DNA of 64,000 nucleotides. Source: Cryomorpha ignava (GTDB lineage: Bacteria; Bacteroidota; Bacteroidia; Flavobacteriales_D; Cryomorphaceae). The notes below the pieces were generated by a model. It saw only the letters and a list, made by a program, of their open reading frames with translations. It ran no database searches and was not told the DNA's origin. The stretch is taken from contig NZ_JAAGVY010000015.1 of the NCBI RefSeq assembly GCF_010686655.1, forward strand, positions 1 through 64,000, read 5' to 3'. Below are positions 44,376-53,221 of the stretch, piece by piece. The stretch's first letter is position 1. Every line of letters starts with the position of its first letter. Position numbers and translations under genes: made by a program.

Positions 44376-47300
44376 TTAATTTTTTATGACAAGTTTCTTA
44401 GCATCGTATAAGATGTCACTTTTAAGCTCTACGATGTAAACACCCATTGGAAGATCACCATATTTTAATTCAAAAAGGGTGGCATCACTTCTCAATTTTG
44501 TTTCCCAAACCTTAACTCCCGAAAGATTGTAGAAAGATACGTTTGTGCTTGTTCGCGAATATGCATATGGAATACGCACAAAAACAGATCCCATACTACT
44601 TGGGTTTGGATAAAGAAATACGTCTTCATTACTCTCCATTTCTGAATTCACTACCGATACTACGTCAGAGTATTTGTATACGCCGTCGTAATCAACTTGT
44701 TTGAGGCGGTAATAAGATATTCCCGGAAGGGGTTCGCGGTCTTTTTCTAAATAGGAGAGGGTAGTATTCGAGTTTCCGGCGCCATCTACAGTTGAAAGTT
44801 CCTTCCAGTTTAGCGATGCGTCGGCACGTTCGATAATGAAATAATCGTTGTTTATTTCGGTGGAGGTTGACCAGGTGATATCAACATAATCTGTTTCTAA
44901 ACGCGCGTTAAAATTCAAAAGTTCTACGGGAAGCGGCGAAATACTTATCGGACTTGTGTTCCCCAATGCGAAATACATACCGTTGCTCATGTTTACAGCA
45001 GAGAAAAGAGCAATGTTTCCGCTTCTGATTTCTGACACGTCATATACTGAGGCATTACTGAAATTCTGAGGATCTGAGTTGGAATGGACGAGCAGTTTTA
45101 ACAGGGAATTATCTAGGTTAAAATCAGGTGCATTGGCCGAAGCACTGAAGTTTATAAACACATCAGCAGAAGTAACCGAACCGTTTGGGCTTTCAAACAT
45201 TTTCCACACTTTACCAGATCTTTCTTGGATTCCTGATGGAAGGCTGGCATTACCGTAAGAATATGGCCAGGTGTTAATTAATTCGTCACCATTGTGACCC
45301 CAAGTCAGGAATGCGGTGTTTTGCGTAAACACAGGATCTTTAATTCTCAAAATCGCAGTCCCCTGAGCATCTCCATGGTAGGCGGTATCAGCTGCTGAAA
45401 TAATTCGCCCAATTCCAGCCACCTCATTGTTAAAATCGTTGCTGGGGTCTGCAAGATTATCAGCGAAGGCCAAGTCAAAAATTTGCCTTGTATCAGAAAC
45501 ATAAAGTGGAATGTTGTATTTGGCTGATAAATAATTCTCTATAATAATTCTGCGGGCTTCTGTCAATTGAGGCTCATGGTACATGATAAACTCGGAAAGC
45601 AAGCCTTCATATGGACAACGCCTTTCTCCAGGCTGGTTTACAGTATAGTGGACTCGTCCTTGATTTGTCGGAGCTCCTAGTCCGATATCGCCACTGTGGC
45701 CATAGAGTCGCCCTACATCGTTTGGATTTACAATGTTAGTATTCATTTCACCTTTCCGACCGTTTACATAAACCATTAAAGGCTCATCAGATTTATTGTT
45801 GTAATGGCAGGAAATAATATATTCTTGATTTGCAACAATATTTTGCGTCGAACGAGCCCAAACCGCTGAAGCCACTTTATTTGCATTTCCTCCGGAAGCC
45901 CCGTTGTCATATCCCCATGGAGATTCGGGTCCGTCATTATTATCATTCCATGCATGTAAATAAACCCTTTCGTTGTAAAGATAAATAGACAGTCCACGTA
46001 TTCCTCCACCTTGCTCGTACAACAATCTACAATTTGACGCCGAGGGAGTAGAGTTAACTCCTGCAGTTCCCATTGGTACACTTGTTGGTTTAATTACAAA
46101 ATAAAATGACTTTTTCTCCATATAACCGGCCAAATTGGTAAATGAGTCGTCGTCAATTTGATAACAGTCCGCATTTGTGCTGTTATCTATCCCATCAAAT
46201 GCCATTGATTGCCTTCCATTAATTCCATTGGCAATCAATTCAGCCCGATTATTATCTCCACCTTTTCTATTGATCTCGATATCTCTGGGTGAAAAGTTGT
46301 TTATTGCAGTTTTAATTCCCAATGGACCCATCCGGTTGGCATCAATCCAAACGATATTATCAGAATTTTTTCCAACTCCGGCAGCACCTTTCCATTCAAA
46401 TGGAGAATAATCGAGTATGGTGTATGTATGTTGACTTACGGCTCCGTTGGCTACATTTATTCCTCCGGTTAAATTGAATATAACTGTTTCATCCGGTTCG
46501 CCAACTACGTCTCCATTGTCTACATTAAAAGGCGTAGGGTATTTGAGCGTATCACCAGGCTGAAATAAAATACTACCTGTGGTTGAAGCCGTATAATCAT
46601 TGTCGTACGTAGCAGTACTAGCTCCTACATCGATTGTGTAAAAAACGGTGACGTCTCGGGCTGAAGGTCTGTCAAGCTCCACAAAAATTACGGGATCTCC
46701 TACCGACTCGTACCCTGTTTGGTTATTAGTAAAAAAATTTACTTGGGGAAGAGGGTCGTTTTCAATGATATTCAATGTGAAATTCGTGGTAGCTGAAGGA
46801 TCAATAGCGATATCTAAAGCTCCTTCCAGAACCAGGTTAACTGTCTCGTCATTTTCATTGATGTCGTCATCAAGTATTTCAACTCTAATTGAGTCAATTT
46901 GGCTTGAAACCAGTGCTGCAGGAAAAAATACGGTATCGACTCTATTAGCGATACTACCTTTCCATCCATCTGCCGAGTTGAGTGTGAAATCACTGTTGTA
47001 CGAGGCTGTTCCTTGGTTTGGGCTCGCCTTTCTTCTCACCCGTATCTTCGAAGATGTACTGCTCATGTCACTTGGATCTCCGGTTCGCTGCACTTTTACA
47101 TAGTAAAAGCCTGCTCCTTCAGAGACATTCCCGCTGGAGCTTACAAAGCTCCCGTTTGGTGGTGGGTCATCATCTAAAATTGAAACAACTAGGGTATCTC
47201 TGAATCCTACGCTTAGCCCCGAAGTGGTATTTGCTCCATTTTGCAGAATAATCAGAAACTGTTCTGTTGATTGGTCGTCAGCATCATCGTCGTTTACAAT

Positions 47301-49016
47301 TTTAAAATCGAGTGTTGCAAAGCGCTGGGAGGGAAGAATTGTTAAACCATCCGCCTGATCTGTTGCGTCATAAGAATAATCTGCCGGTTCGGCAGTTTGG
47401 CCAGCATCAACAAAAATATAATCAATGGTATTTCCAGTCGCAGACAATGGCTCGTAATTGAGTTGAACCCCCACAGAAAACGTAGTAGTAGCATTTGGCA
47501 ACGGATCAGCTTCAAGAGCAGAAGATTCCGAAAATGTAAATTCAACCTCTGGTTTGAGCCAGGCTAGTGTATAGAAGGAGTCGTCTTGAAAATCAAATTC
47601 TATTTCATGATTTACCCCCGATATAAGTCGAATTTCTTTAACGACAGTTGAGGCCAATGAAAAGTTAGGGAAATTGGCGTTGGTACTGTCTATCAGCATA
47701 ACCAATTTAGTAAATCCGGCAGGGGCAGGGGGCAAGTCGGTTGATTTCACTTTGTATTTTACAGTCCCGAAATTTGCTGTTTTATCAACTCTCCAGGTTC
47801 TCTGCAAACGTTGGATGTTGACAGAATTCCCAGGCACGTCAGCACCTGTAAGAACCATATTTCCACCATTATGGCCTGTAAGAAAGTAGTGATTTGAGTT
47901 AGCAGTTGTAGCGTTTTCAGATATTAAAAACGGATTTCGACCCTGGCTCAAATTGTGCCTGTTGCCTACCTGATTTGTTTGTTGACCAATACCAATTACA
48001 TCATTTCCATAGAGTGCCTGATGGATATATTTGTCATTATTAATAAGGTTTGCAAAATATTTAGAGCCCAAATAATTTTCAGTTATTATCCGCTCAGTTT
48101 CTGAAAGCAAATCATTGTAGTAGCAAAACTCGGCTAACCTACCCTGAAAGGTAAAGCTTCCGGTATTACTGCAAAAAATCCCGGTTTGGTCTACAAAATC
48201 ATCATTTACAGCTCCCAAGCCGATTGGGTTTGGATGAAAGTGAAGCGAACCAATTCCATTGTTACCATTTACTGTAAGGTCTCCATCGTTTAGCTCCATA
48301 TTGTCAAATTCCAATCCATTGAGCCAACCTTTGATAAAGTAATTGGCATTGGCATTGACCACACCTTGGTTTTGAGCATAGAATTGTGCCGATAAAATAT
48401 ATGTGCTGTTGGCTTGGACAGGGGTTTTTACGTAAGTATACCCCCATTGTGGAGTGCCGTCACCATCTGTCTGGGTGCCATTGTTGTTAACACCACTTTG
48501 ATTTAAGTCGTAAGCACCTACATGAATATTTCCATTTTGAATGTGAACGTTGAACCCACGCCAGCATCCGCCTTCCTCATATAATACTTGTTTTGAAGTC
48601 ACATCCGTGGATGTTCTGAAAGCAAAGAAGACGGTCTTTGTAAAAGTTATAGTTGCAAGGTTCAGATCAGTGGTAGATTGCATGAGCAAAAAACGACCAT
48701 CATCAAAAACCACAACCGGAAAGCCATTTATCGTATTTGCGGCATCGTCTCTGAAGTAGGGTGGCAGTGAGGAGTTTAACGGAGTTGCTTTGTCATTTAC
48801 ATTTGAAAGGCTCACATCAGGCCAATCCACAAGGTCATCTCCATCTGCAAGCGAAGTTAAGGTGCTCGCATCAAGCCAAATGCGGCATGTGCTCTGAGAA
48901 GGAGTTTCGACACTCACTCCTCCTGGTCCCTTTTGTGCGAAAAGAGAAATGGGAAAAATAAATAGAGAAATGAAAAGTAGGTTTATTTTCAAGATTGATG
49001 TTTTGGTTAGTTTCAA
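44376..49016 (-). CDS. giant T9SS surface protein with LamG-like and Calx-beta domains, paralogue 3
   Basis: The protein has 1546 residues with the same plan as the two genes downstream: signal peptide MKLTKTSILKINLLFISLFIFPISLFAQ, GPGGVSVE, LamG-like (RIWLDASTL, GGCWRGFNVHIQN, RLAEFCYYNDL), ENYLGSKYFANLINNDKYIHQALYGNDVIGIG, Calx-beta modules (DDDPPP), a second LamG-like half from about residue 870 (EWKGAAGVGKNSDN, GGIRGLSIYLYN), and a T9SS C-terminal domain (LYPNPSSMGSV, LPMGVYIVEL, KKLVIKN). The start is TTG at 49016, preceded by AGGAAG; I see no better ATG that keeps the signal peptide. Transcription runs towards paralogues 2 and 1. Confidence 0.84.
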   Translation of the reverse strand: MKLTKTSILKINLLFISLFIFPISLFAQKGPGGVSVETPSQSTCRIWLDASTLTSLADGDDLVDWPDVSLSNVNDKATPLNSSLPPYFRDDAANTINGFPVVVFDDGRFLLMQSTTDLNLATITFTKTVFFAFRTSTDVTSKQVLYEEGGCWRGFNVHIQNGNIHVGAYDLNQSGVNNNGTQTDGDGTPQWGYTYVKTPVQANSTYILSAQFYAQNQGVVNANANYFIKGWLNGLEFDNMELNDGDLTVNGNNGIGSLHFHPNPIGLGAVNDDFVDQTGIFCSNTGSFTFQGRLAEFCYYNDLLSETERIITENYLGSKYFANLINNDKYIHQALYGNDVIGIGQQTNQVGNRHNLSQGRNPFLISENATTANSNHYFLTGHNGGNMVLTGADVPGNSVNIQRLQRTWRVDKTANFGTVKYKVKSTDLPPAPAGFTKLVMLIDSTNANFPNFSLASTVVKEIRLISGVNHEIEFDFQDDSFYTLAWLKPEVEFTFSESSALEADPLPNATTTFSVGVQLNYEPLSATGNTIDYIFVDAGQTAEPADYSYDATDQADGLTILPSQRFATLDFKIVNDDDADDQSTEQFLIILQNGANTTSGLSVGFRDTLVVSILDDDPPPNGSFVSSSGNVSEGAGFYYVKVQRTGDPSDMSSTSSKIRVRRKASPNQGTASYNSDFTLNSADGWKGSIANRVDTVFFPAALVSSQIDSIRVEILDDDINENDETVNLVLEGALDIAIDPSATTNFTLNIIENDPLPQVNFFTNNQTGYESVGDPVIFVELDRPSARDVTVFYTIDVGASTATYDNDYTASTTGSILFQPGDTLKYPTPFNVDNGDVVGEPDETVIFNLTGGINVANGAVSQHTYTILDYSPFEWKGAAGVGKNSDNIVWIDANRMGPLGIKTAINNFSPRDIEINRKGGDNNRAELIANGINGRQSMAFDGIDNSTNADCYQIDDDSFTNLAGYMEKKSFYFVIKPTSVPMGTAGVNSTPSASNCRLLYEQGGGIRGLSIYLYNERVYLHAWNDNNDGPESPWGYDNGASGGNANKVASAVWARSTQNIVANQEYIISCHYNNKSDEPLMVYVNGRKGEMNTNIVNPNDVGRLYGHSGDIGLGAPTNQGRVHYTVNQPGERRCPYEGLLSEFIMYHEPQLTEARRIIIENYLSAKYNIPLYVSDTRQIFDLAFADNLADPSNDFNNEVAGIGRIISAADTAYHGDAQGTAILRIKDPVFTQNTAFLTWGHNGDELINTWPYSYGNASLPSGIQERSGKVWKMFESPNGSVTSADVFINFSASANAPDFNLDNSLLKLLVHSNSDPQNFSNASVYDVSEIRSGNIALFSAVNMSNGMYFALGNTSPISISPLPVELLNFNARLETDYVDITWSTSTEINNDYFIIERADASLNWKELSTVDGAGNSNTTLSYLEKDREPLPGISYYRLKQVDYDGVYKYSDVVSVVNSEMESNEDVFLYPNPSSMGSVFVRIPYAYSRTSTNVSFYNLSGVKVWETKLRSDATLFELKYGDLPMGVYIVELKSDILYDAKKLVIKN

Positions 49017-49261
49017 TCTTCCTGAAATTAGAAAATTTCTAATCTTTTGGAATCAGAAACAAAAATACATAATCTTAAAATAGAATCAAATAAAAAAGTC
49101 GATAAACTAGTAGCAATTCTCTATTAAAAACCTATTTTCTTAGATGAGGCTAGTAGACGGTATTGGTTGAGCACGGATTTAAATTGTTTTTATATAAGCC
49201 TACGGCAAGTTGCAGTTGGAATGGCAGAGACTTGATTGTAAAAGTTGATCGGTAAAAAGCG

Positions 49262-49969
49262 TCATCCCATATTGTGAAACACATTCTGCACATCATCGTC
49301 CTCTTCTAGGCGCTCAAGCAGCTTGTCCACATCGGCTTCCTCTTCTTCACTTAGCGATTTGATATCCATCGGAATACGGTCAAATCCGGAGTTGATAAGC
49401 TCAAGCCCTTTTTCTTCAATGGCTTTTTGAAGATTCCCGAAATCTGAAAAGGCGGCGTAAATAAGTATGCCATCTTCTTCTTCAAAAATTTCATCGGCAC
49501 CAAAGTCAATCAGCTCTAATTCAAGTTCTTCCAAATCATTATCGCCTTTTTCGAGTTTAAAAAAGCAGGTGTGATCAAACATAAATTCTACCGATCCAGA
49601 TGTGCCGAGTGTGCCATTGCACTTGCTAAAATGTGAGCGTAGATTGGCGACAGTACGCACGTGATTGTCGGTAGCAGTTTCTATTAAAATGGCAATTCCA
49701 TGGGGGGCATAGCCTTCATAAACTATTTCGGCATAGTCGCCCTGATCTTTGTTCGATGCGCGTTTTATCGCACGCTCTACATTGTCTTTGGGCATATTTA
49801 CTGCCTTGCAATTTTGAATGACTGCGCGCAGCTTTGCATTGCTTTCGGGATCGGGACCGCCTTCTTTAACCGCCATCACAATATCTTTGCCCAATCGGGT
49901 AAAAGCTTTGCTCATGGCCGCCCAGCGTTTCATTTTGCGTCCTTTCCGAAATTCAAATGCTCTTCCCAT
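49262..49969 (-). CDS. yebC: YebC/PmpR-family protein
   Basis: YebC-family proteins are DNA-binding regulators, and newer work links them to translation of proline-rich stretches. This 235-residue copy has MGRAFEFRKGRKMKRWAAMSKAFTRLGKDI, GGPDPESNAKLRAVIQNCKAVNMPKDNVERAIKRAS, and YAEIVYEGYAPHGIAILIETATDNHVRTVANLRSHFSKCNGTLGTSGSVEFMFD, with the acidic C-terminal part. It is the third gene of the rluE-like, plsC, yebC operon, with 3 bases between it and plsC. Confidence 0.93.
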   Translation of the reverse strand: MGRAFEFRKGRKMKRWAAMSKAFTRLGKDIVMAVKEGGPDPESNAKLRAVIQNCKAVNMPKDNVERAIKRASNKDQGDYAEIVYEGYAPHGIAILIETATDNHVRTVANLRSHFSKCNGTLGTSGSVEFMFDHTCFFKLEKGDNDLEELELELIDFGADEIFEEEDGILIYAAFSDFGNLQKAIEEKGLELINSGFDRIPMDIKSLSEEEEADVDKLLERLEEDDDVQNVFHNMG

Positions 49970-49972
49970 GGT

Positions 49973-50731
49973 TTATTTTTTTGGCAAATTTAATGCGTTT
50001 CTTGGCTCATCCAAATCTGGTTTCTCTTTTTCGCCCATCAACTCAATTATCCGGTCTCTGGCATATTTGGCGAGTTCGTTTAATGGCATAGCATCAACTT
50101 CAGATTCAGATATGGGTTTGCCAATGCGCACAATAACTTCCTTTCCTATTTGTAATTTGCCGCCGGGTGGCTGAATGTTCTTTGTGCCAATAATGGCAAC
50201 AGGTATAAGCCTTATAGGTCCGCTCTTTGCCAAATGAAAAGTTCCTTTTTTAAACGCCTGTATTTCGCCGGTTCTAGAGCGAGTGCCTTCCGGGAATGTG
50301 CTTAAAGATTTTCCGCCTCTTACCACCCGTGCACCTTGCTCCATAGATTTTCGCGCTTTTTCACTGTTTTTGCGATCTACAAATACCATCCCAATGGCCC
50401 ACATTCCCCAGCCGAAAATCGGAATTTTCTTAATCTCTTTTTTAGCAATAAAATAAAGCGGGGTGCGCAACGCAGCAGTAATAGCTGGGATATCAAAATT
50501 AGACTGATGGTTAGAAAAATATATTCCATGCGATTTTCCTTTAATATTGTCTGCACCTTCTACTTTCAATTTTGCACCGGCGCACCACAGCAATCCGGGT
50601 CCCCAAATTTTGCGGCTCACAAACGAATAAACTCCTCCACGCGGCAACCACGAAAAAAGTAAAATAAAAAATGCAGATAAAAAGCAAATTACAATTATGC
50701 CTATGGCTCTGACCAAACGACTCAAAAACAT
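49973..50731 (-). CDS. plsC: 1-acyl-sn-glycerol-3-phosphate acyltransferase
   Basis: PlsC acylates lysophosphatidate to phosphatidate in membrane lipid synthesis. The 252-residue protein has an N-terminal membrane segment (LVRAIGIIVICFLSAFFILLFSWLP), the catalytic motif FSNHQSNFD (the HX4D motif), FVDRKNSEKARKSM and FPEGTRSRTGEIQAFKKGTFHLA. It is at the inner membrane. It lies 19 bases after the rluE-like gene and 3 bases before yebC, so the three are one operon. Confidence 0.9.
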   Translation of the reverse strand: MFLSRLVRAIGIIVICFLSAFFILLFSWLPRGGVYSFVSRKIWGPGLLWCAGAKLKVEGADNIKGKSHGIYFSNHQSNFDIPAITAALRTPLYFIAKKEIKKIPIFGWGMWAIGMVFVDRKNSEKARKSMEQGARVVRGGKSLSTFPEGTRSRTGEIQAFKKGTFHLAKSGPIRLIPVAIIGTKNIQPPGGKLQIGKEVIVRIGKPISESEVDAMPLNELAKYARDRIIELMGEKEKPDLDEPRNALNLPKK

Positions 50732-50750
50732 AGAGCGAATTTAACTTAAA

Positions 50751-51347
50751 TCAGTTTTTAATGGTACGAATATTCAAAAAATCGTAAAGTTTTTCTGCTT
50801 CCAGTCTCTGTACATCTCCCGGCTTCATGCCATCAATGCTCAATTCTTCAATAGCCCAGCGCACCAATCTCAAGGTGGGAAAGCCCACTTTGGCAGTCAT
50901 TCTCTTCACTTGTCTGTTTTTGCCTTCCTGTAGTTTTAGCTCAAGCCACGAGGTGGGTACGCTTTCGCGGAAGCGTATAGGCGGATTGCGAGCGGGCAGG
51001 GTAGGAGCCTCCTTCACAATTCTTGCACGAGCCGGCATGGTTCTATAGTTTTTTTTGTCGATCCTGATTTCTACTCCGCTCTCCAAATCATGAATAGCCT
51101 GAGGTGTAGCCAGCCCTTCTACTTGAATCAAATAGGTACGGTAATGCTTGTTTTCAGGATTTAGCAATGCATTATTTAATCGCTTATCGTTGGTGAGAAT
51201 AAGCAATCCCTCACTATCGGTATCAAGCCTACCTACAGGATAAACATCTCTGGGAAATTTGTCCAGTTCTCTCAAGGTAGGCTTATCGCCATCTTGAGAA
51301 AACTGACACAACATTCCATAAGGTTTATAAACTGAATAATAATCCAC
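50751..51347 (-). CDS. RluE-type pseudouridine synthase (RsuA family)
   Basis: This short RsuA-family synthase of 198 residues lacks the N-terminal S4 domain, as RluE does. It starts MDYYSVYKPYGMLCQFS. The catalytic motif is VYPVGRLDTDSEGLLILTNDKRLNNALLNPENKHYRTYLIQVEG, where the Asp of GRLDTDSEG is catalytic, and WLELKLQEGKNRQVKRMTAKVGFPTLRLVRWAI is the RsuA signature near the end. E. coli RluE modifies one 23S rRNA uridine; the same target is likely but unproven. The first copy of the MITE-like repeat family lies directly upstream. Confidence 0.85.
   Translation of the reverse strand: MDYYSVYKPYGMLCQFSQDGDKPTLRELDKFPRDVYPVGRLDTDSEGLLILTNDKRLNNALLNPENKHYRTYLIQVEGLATPQAIHDLESGVEIRIDKKNYRTMPARARIVKEAPTLPARNPPIRFRESVPTSWLELKLQEGKNRQVKRMTAKVGFPTLRLVRWAIEELSIDGMKPGDVQRLEAEKLYDFLNIRTIKN
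50958..50977. repeat. near-perfect TACGCTTTCG palindrome inside gene
   Basis: TACGCTTTCGCGGAAGCGTA is palindromic except for one position. It lies inside the rluE-like coding region. It is related to the copies at 9257 and 39573. Confidence 0.5.
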
Positions 51348-51379
51348 TATTTTGAATTTTGTAAGTCTGAATGCGCTAA

Positions 51380-51496
51380 GGTGGCTAAGCTCTGAAGTTC
51401 AATAACAAGGCGCTCACTTTTATGAAAATAAGGAGTTGACAAGTGTCAATGACTGTTTTCAAAAAAGTGAGCAACGCAGGTAGTGGACTTTATAGA
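51380..51496 (-). repeat. MITE-like family member, copy 1 (truncated, reverse)
   Basis: Read on the minus strand it has CTATAAAGTCCACTA, GAAAACAGTCATTGACACTTGTCAACTCC and GCGCCTTGTTATTGAACTT in order, matching copies 2 to 4 downstream. The central palindrome is TTGACA-AG-TGTCAA (51436-51449). The terminal GTGTCTGTC arms are missing or decayed. Confidence 0.65.
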
Positions 51497-51504
51497 TGGC
51501 CTGA

Positions 51505-52323
51505 TTAGTTATTGCCACCCAATATAAGAGGTAAGCCGTCATCGCCTTGTCCGATAACAACGACTTTGCTATTCGGTGATTTTGCTAAATCAAGCGTAGC
51601 TTCAATACCTTTCCAGCGCAAAAGCTTATCGCTTATACCTTCAGATACAATATCCTGGAAGTCTTTGATACCCTGTGCTTCGATTCGTTTCCGCTCGGCT
51701 TCTTTAGATTCTTTTTGGATTCTAAATTCGTATTCCTGACTTTCTTGTTCTTGTTTAAGTTTTTGCTCAATTGCCGTTTTAATATTTGCCGGAAGCTCAA
51801 TACCTCGAATCAAAATAGCATCTAGATAGATGTTTTTCTCAGCAAGCCTTTCTTTTACACTATTGTAAATTTCGTCTTGAATAAAATCACGCTTTGTGGA
51901 GTAAAGTTCTTCAGGGTCGTACCGCCCAATAATCTGACGGGCAGCTGACCGCACTTCGGGAAGAACCACAACTTCCGTATAATTCAGTCCGAGCGTTTGG
52001 TGAATGGTCCCCACCTCGCTAATTACAGGACGAAAACGAATAGACATTTCCATTCTTATTGTCAATCCATTTTTAGAAAGTGCTTCCATAACTTCCTGGC
52101 GCTCTTGGTTACGCACATTGTACACAAACATATCGTTCCATGGGGCAATAAAATGAAAGCCTTCTGAAAAATGAGAATCGGTAACAGTACCCTGTCCAAA
52201 CTGTTTGTAAAGCACGCCGGCTTCACCCGATTTTAGTTTGATGGTAGAAGTTTGCCATAGTATCAGAAGCAATACGAATGCTACAATGACAGTAATAATT
52301 AATTTTCTTTGATTGGGTTCCAT
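51505..52323 (-). CDS. prohibitin-like SPFH-domain membrane protein
   Basis: The 272-residue protein has an N-terminal membrane anchor (KLIITVIVAFVLLLILWQTSTI). The SPFH/prohibitin core follows: KSGEAGVLYKQFGQGTVTDSHFSEGFHFIAPWNDMFVYNVRNQE, RPVISEVGTIHQTLGLNYTEVVVLPEVRSAARQIIGRYDPEELYSTKRDFIQDEI, and a long coiled coil (about 190-235). Prohibitins form ring-like assemblies in membranes and restrain FtsH-type proteolysis. It is divergent from the FKBP gene; the promoter box of that gene lies in the 101-base shared gap. Confidence 0.88.
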   Translation of the reverse strand: MEPNQRKLIITVIVAFVLLLILWQTSTIKLKSGEAGVLYKQFGQGTVTDSHFSEGFHFIAPWNDMFVYNVRNQERQEVMEALSKNGLTIRMEMSIRFRPVISEVGTIHQTLGLNYTEVVVLPEVRSAARQIIGRYDPEELYSTKRDFIQDEIYNSVKERLAEKNIYLDAILIRGIELPANIKTAIEQKLKQEQESQEYEFRIQKESKEAERKRIEAQGIKDFQDIVSEGISDKLLRWKGIEATLDLAKSPNSKVVVIGQGDDGLPLILGGNN

Positions 52324-52373
52324 GTTAATTGGGTCTTAAATTATTAAAAATAGGGAAGATAGTTCCCTTAAAA

Positions 52374-52405
52374 TTGGGTCGTCGTACCTCAATTCCTTAC
52401 TTTTG
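52374..52405 (+). promoter_or_regulatory. Bacteroidota promoter (TTG ... TACTTTTG)
   Basis: TACTTTTG at 52398-52405 matches TAnnTTTG, and TTG at 52374-52376 lies 21 bases before it, which fits the -33/-7 spacing of the phylum. The ATG of the FKBP gene is 19 bases downstream. This is the best-formed promoter in the window. Confidence 0.65.
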
Positions 52406-52424
52406 CGCTAAATTAATATACATT

Positions 52425-52856
52425 ATGGATATAGTACAAGAAAAGAGTAATGTTAGTGTACATTACACAGGAACGTTAGAAACAGGAGAAGTATTTGATT
52501 CGTCTCGCGAAAGAGACCCGCTATCATTTACTGTTGGTGAAGGTCAGATGATTCCGGGCTTTGAAAAGGCTGTAAAAGGAATGAAGCTTAATGAATCGAA
52601 AAAATTCACCATTGCGCCGGAAGAGGCTTATGGGGATGTTAAACCAGATATGGTTCAAACGATCACCAAAGAGCAACTTCCACCAGAATTAGAAGTGAGC
52701 GTTGGTCAACAACTATCTTCTCAAATGCCTGATGGTCAGCAAGTAATTGTTACTGTTACCGATGTGAAGGCAGATGAAATTACCATTGATGCCAACCATC
52801 CACTAGCTGGTAAAACGCTTAATTTTGATATAGAAGTTGTTAAGATTGACGCTTAA
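52425..52856 (+). CDS. FKBP-type peptidyl-prolyl isomerase, SlyD-like
   Basis: This isomerase of 143 residues has the FKBP core VSVHYTGTLETGEVFDSSRERDPLSFTVGEGQMIPGFEKAVKGMKLNESKKFTIAPEEAYGD. The IF (insert-in-flap) segment QTITKEQLPPELEVSVGQQLSSQMPDGQQVIVTVTDVKADEITIDANHPLAGKTLNFDIEVV is the SlyD pattern. There is no His-rich metal tail. It catalyses proline isomerisation and acts as a folding helper in the cytoplasm. The frame is open upstream to 52329, but the promoter box fixes the start at 52425. Confidence 0.92.
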   Translation: MDIVQEKSNVSVHYTGTLETGEVFDSSRERDPLSFTVGEGQMIPGFEKAVKGMKLNESKKFTIAPEEAYGDVKPDMVQTITKEQLPPELEVSVGQQLSSQMPDGQQVIVTVTDVKADEITIDANHPLAGKTLNFDIEVVKIDA

Positions 52857-52924
52857 TTGTTGAGAATTTAAGTTTTACCAAAGTTTGGGAAAACGAATAA
52901 TTCGAAACGCGTATTACAGAATTT

Positions 52925-52971
52925 GCCGAAGGGTTGGTTTGGGTTTCCAAATCTGATTCTTCGGCTTTTTT
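52925..52971 (+). terminator. terminator of FKBP gene
   Basis: GCCGAAG (52925-52931) pairs with CTTCGGC (52959-52965), followed by TTTTTT. The 27-base loop can pair further inside. It lies 68 bases after the stop codon. Confidence 0.6.
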
Positions 52972-53005
52972 ATTTTGTTATTTGTGATTATCGATATCAA
53001 GACAC

Positions 53006-53198
53006 TTAATTAGTGTCTGTCCATACAGTCCACTATCTACGTTGCACTTGTCTTGAAAACAGTCATCCCGCCCCAGCGGGACTCCTTGATTACGCCCTTC
53101 GGTTGTGAAATCGCTACGCTAGGTATTCAATCCTACGTGCGCCTTGCTATTGAACTTTATGATCCAGCCACCTGACTCTATTTACAGACTCTAATTAA
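53006..53198 (+). repeat. MITE-like element, copy 2, with 15-bp inverted ends
   Basis: The left end TTAATTAGTGTCTGT (53006-53020) and right end ACAGACTCTAATTAA (53184-53198) are inverted repeats matching at 14 of 15 positions. The inside carries CAGTCCACTATC, GAAAACAGTCAT, a CCCGC/GCGGG palindrome (53067-53080), GCGCCTTGCTATTGAACTTTATGATCCAGCCAC. It is non-coding, 193 bp, and lies between the FKBP terminator and the tandem repeats before the rhomboid gene. Confidence 0.75.
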
Positions 53199-53221
53199 GG
53201 TCTGCTAAGGCAGAAAGTGAA

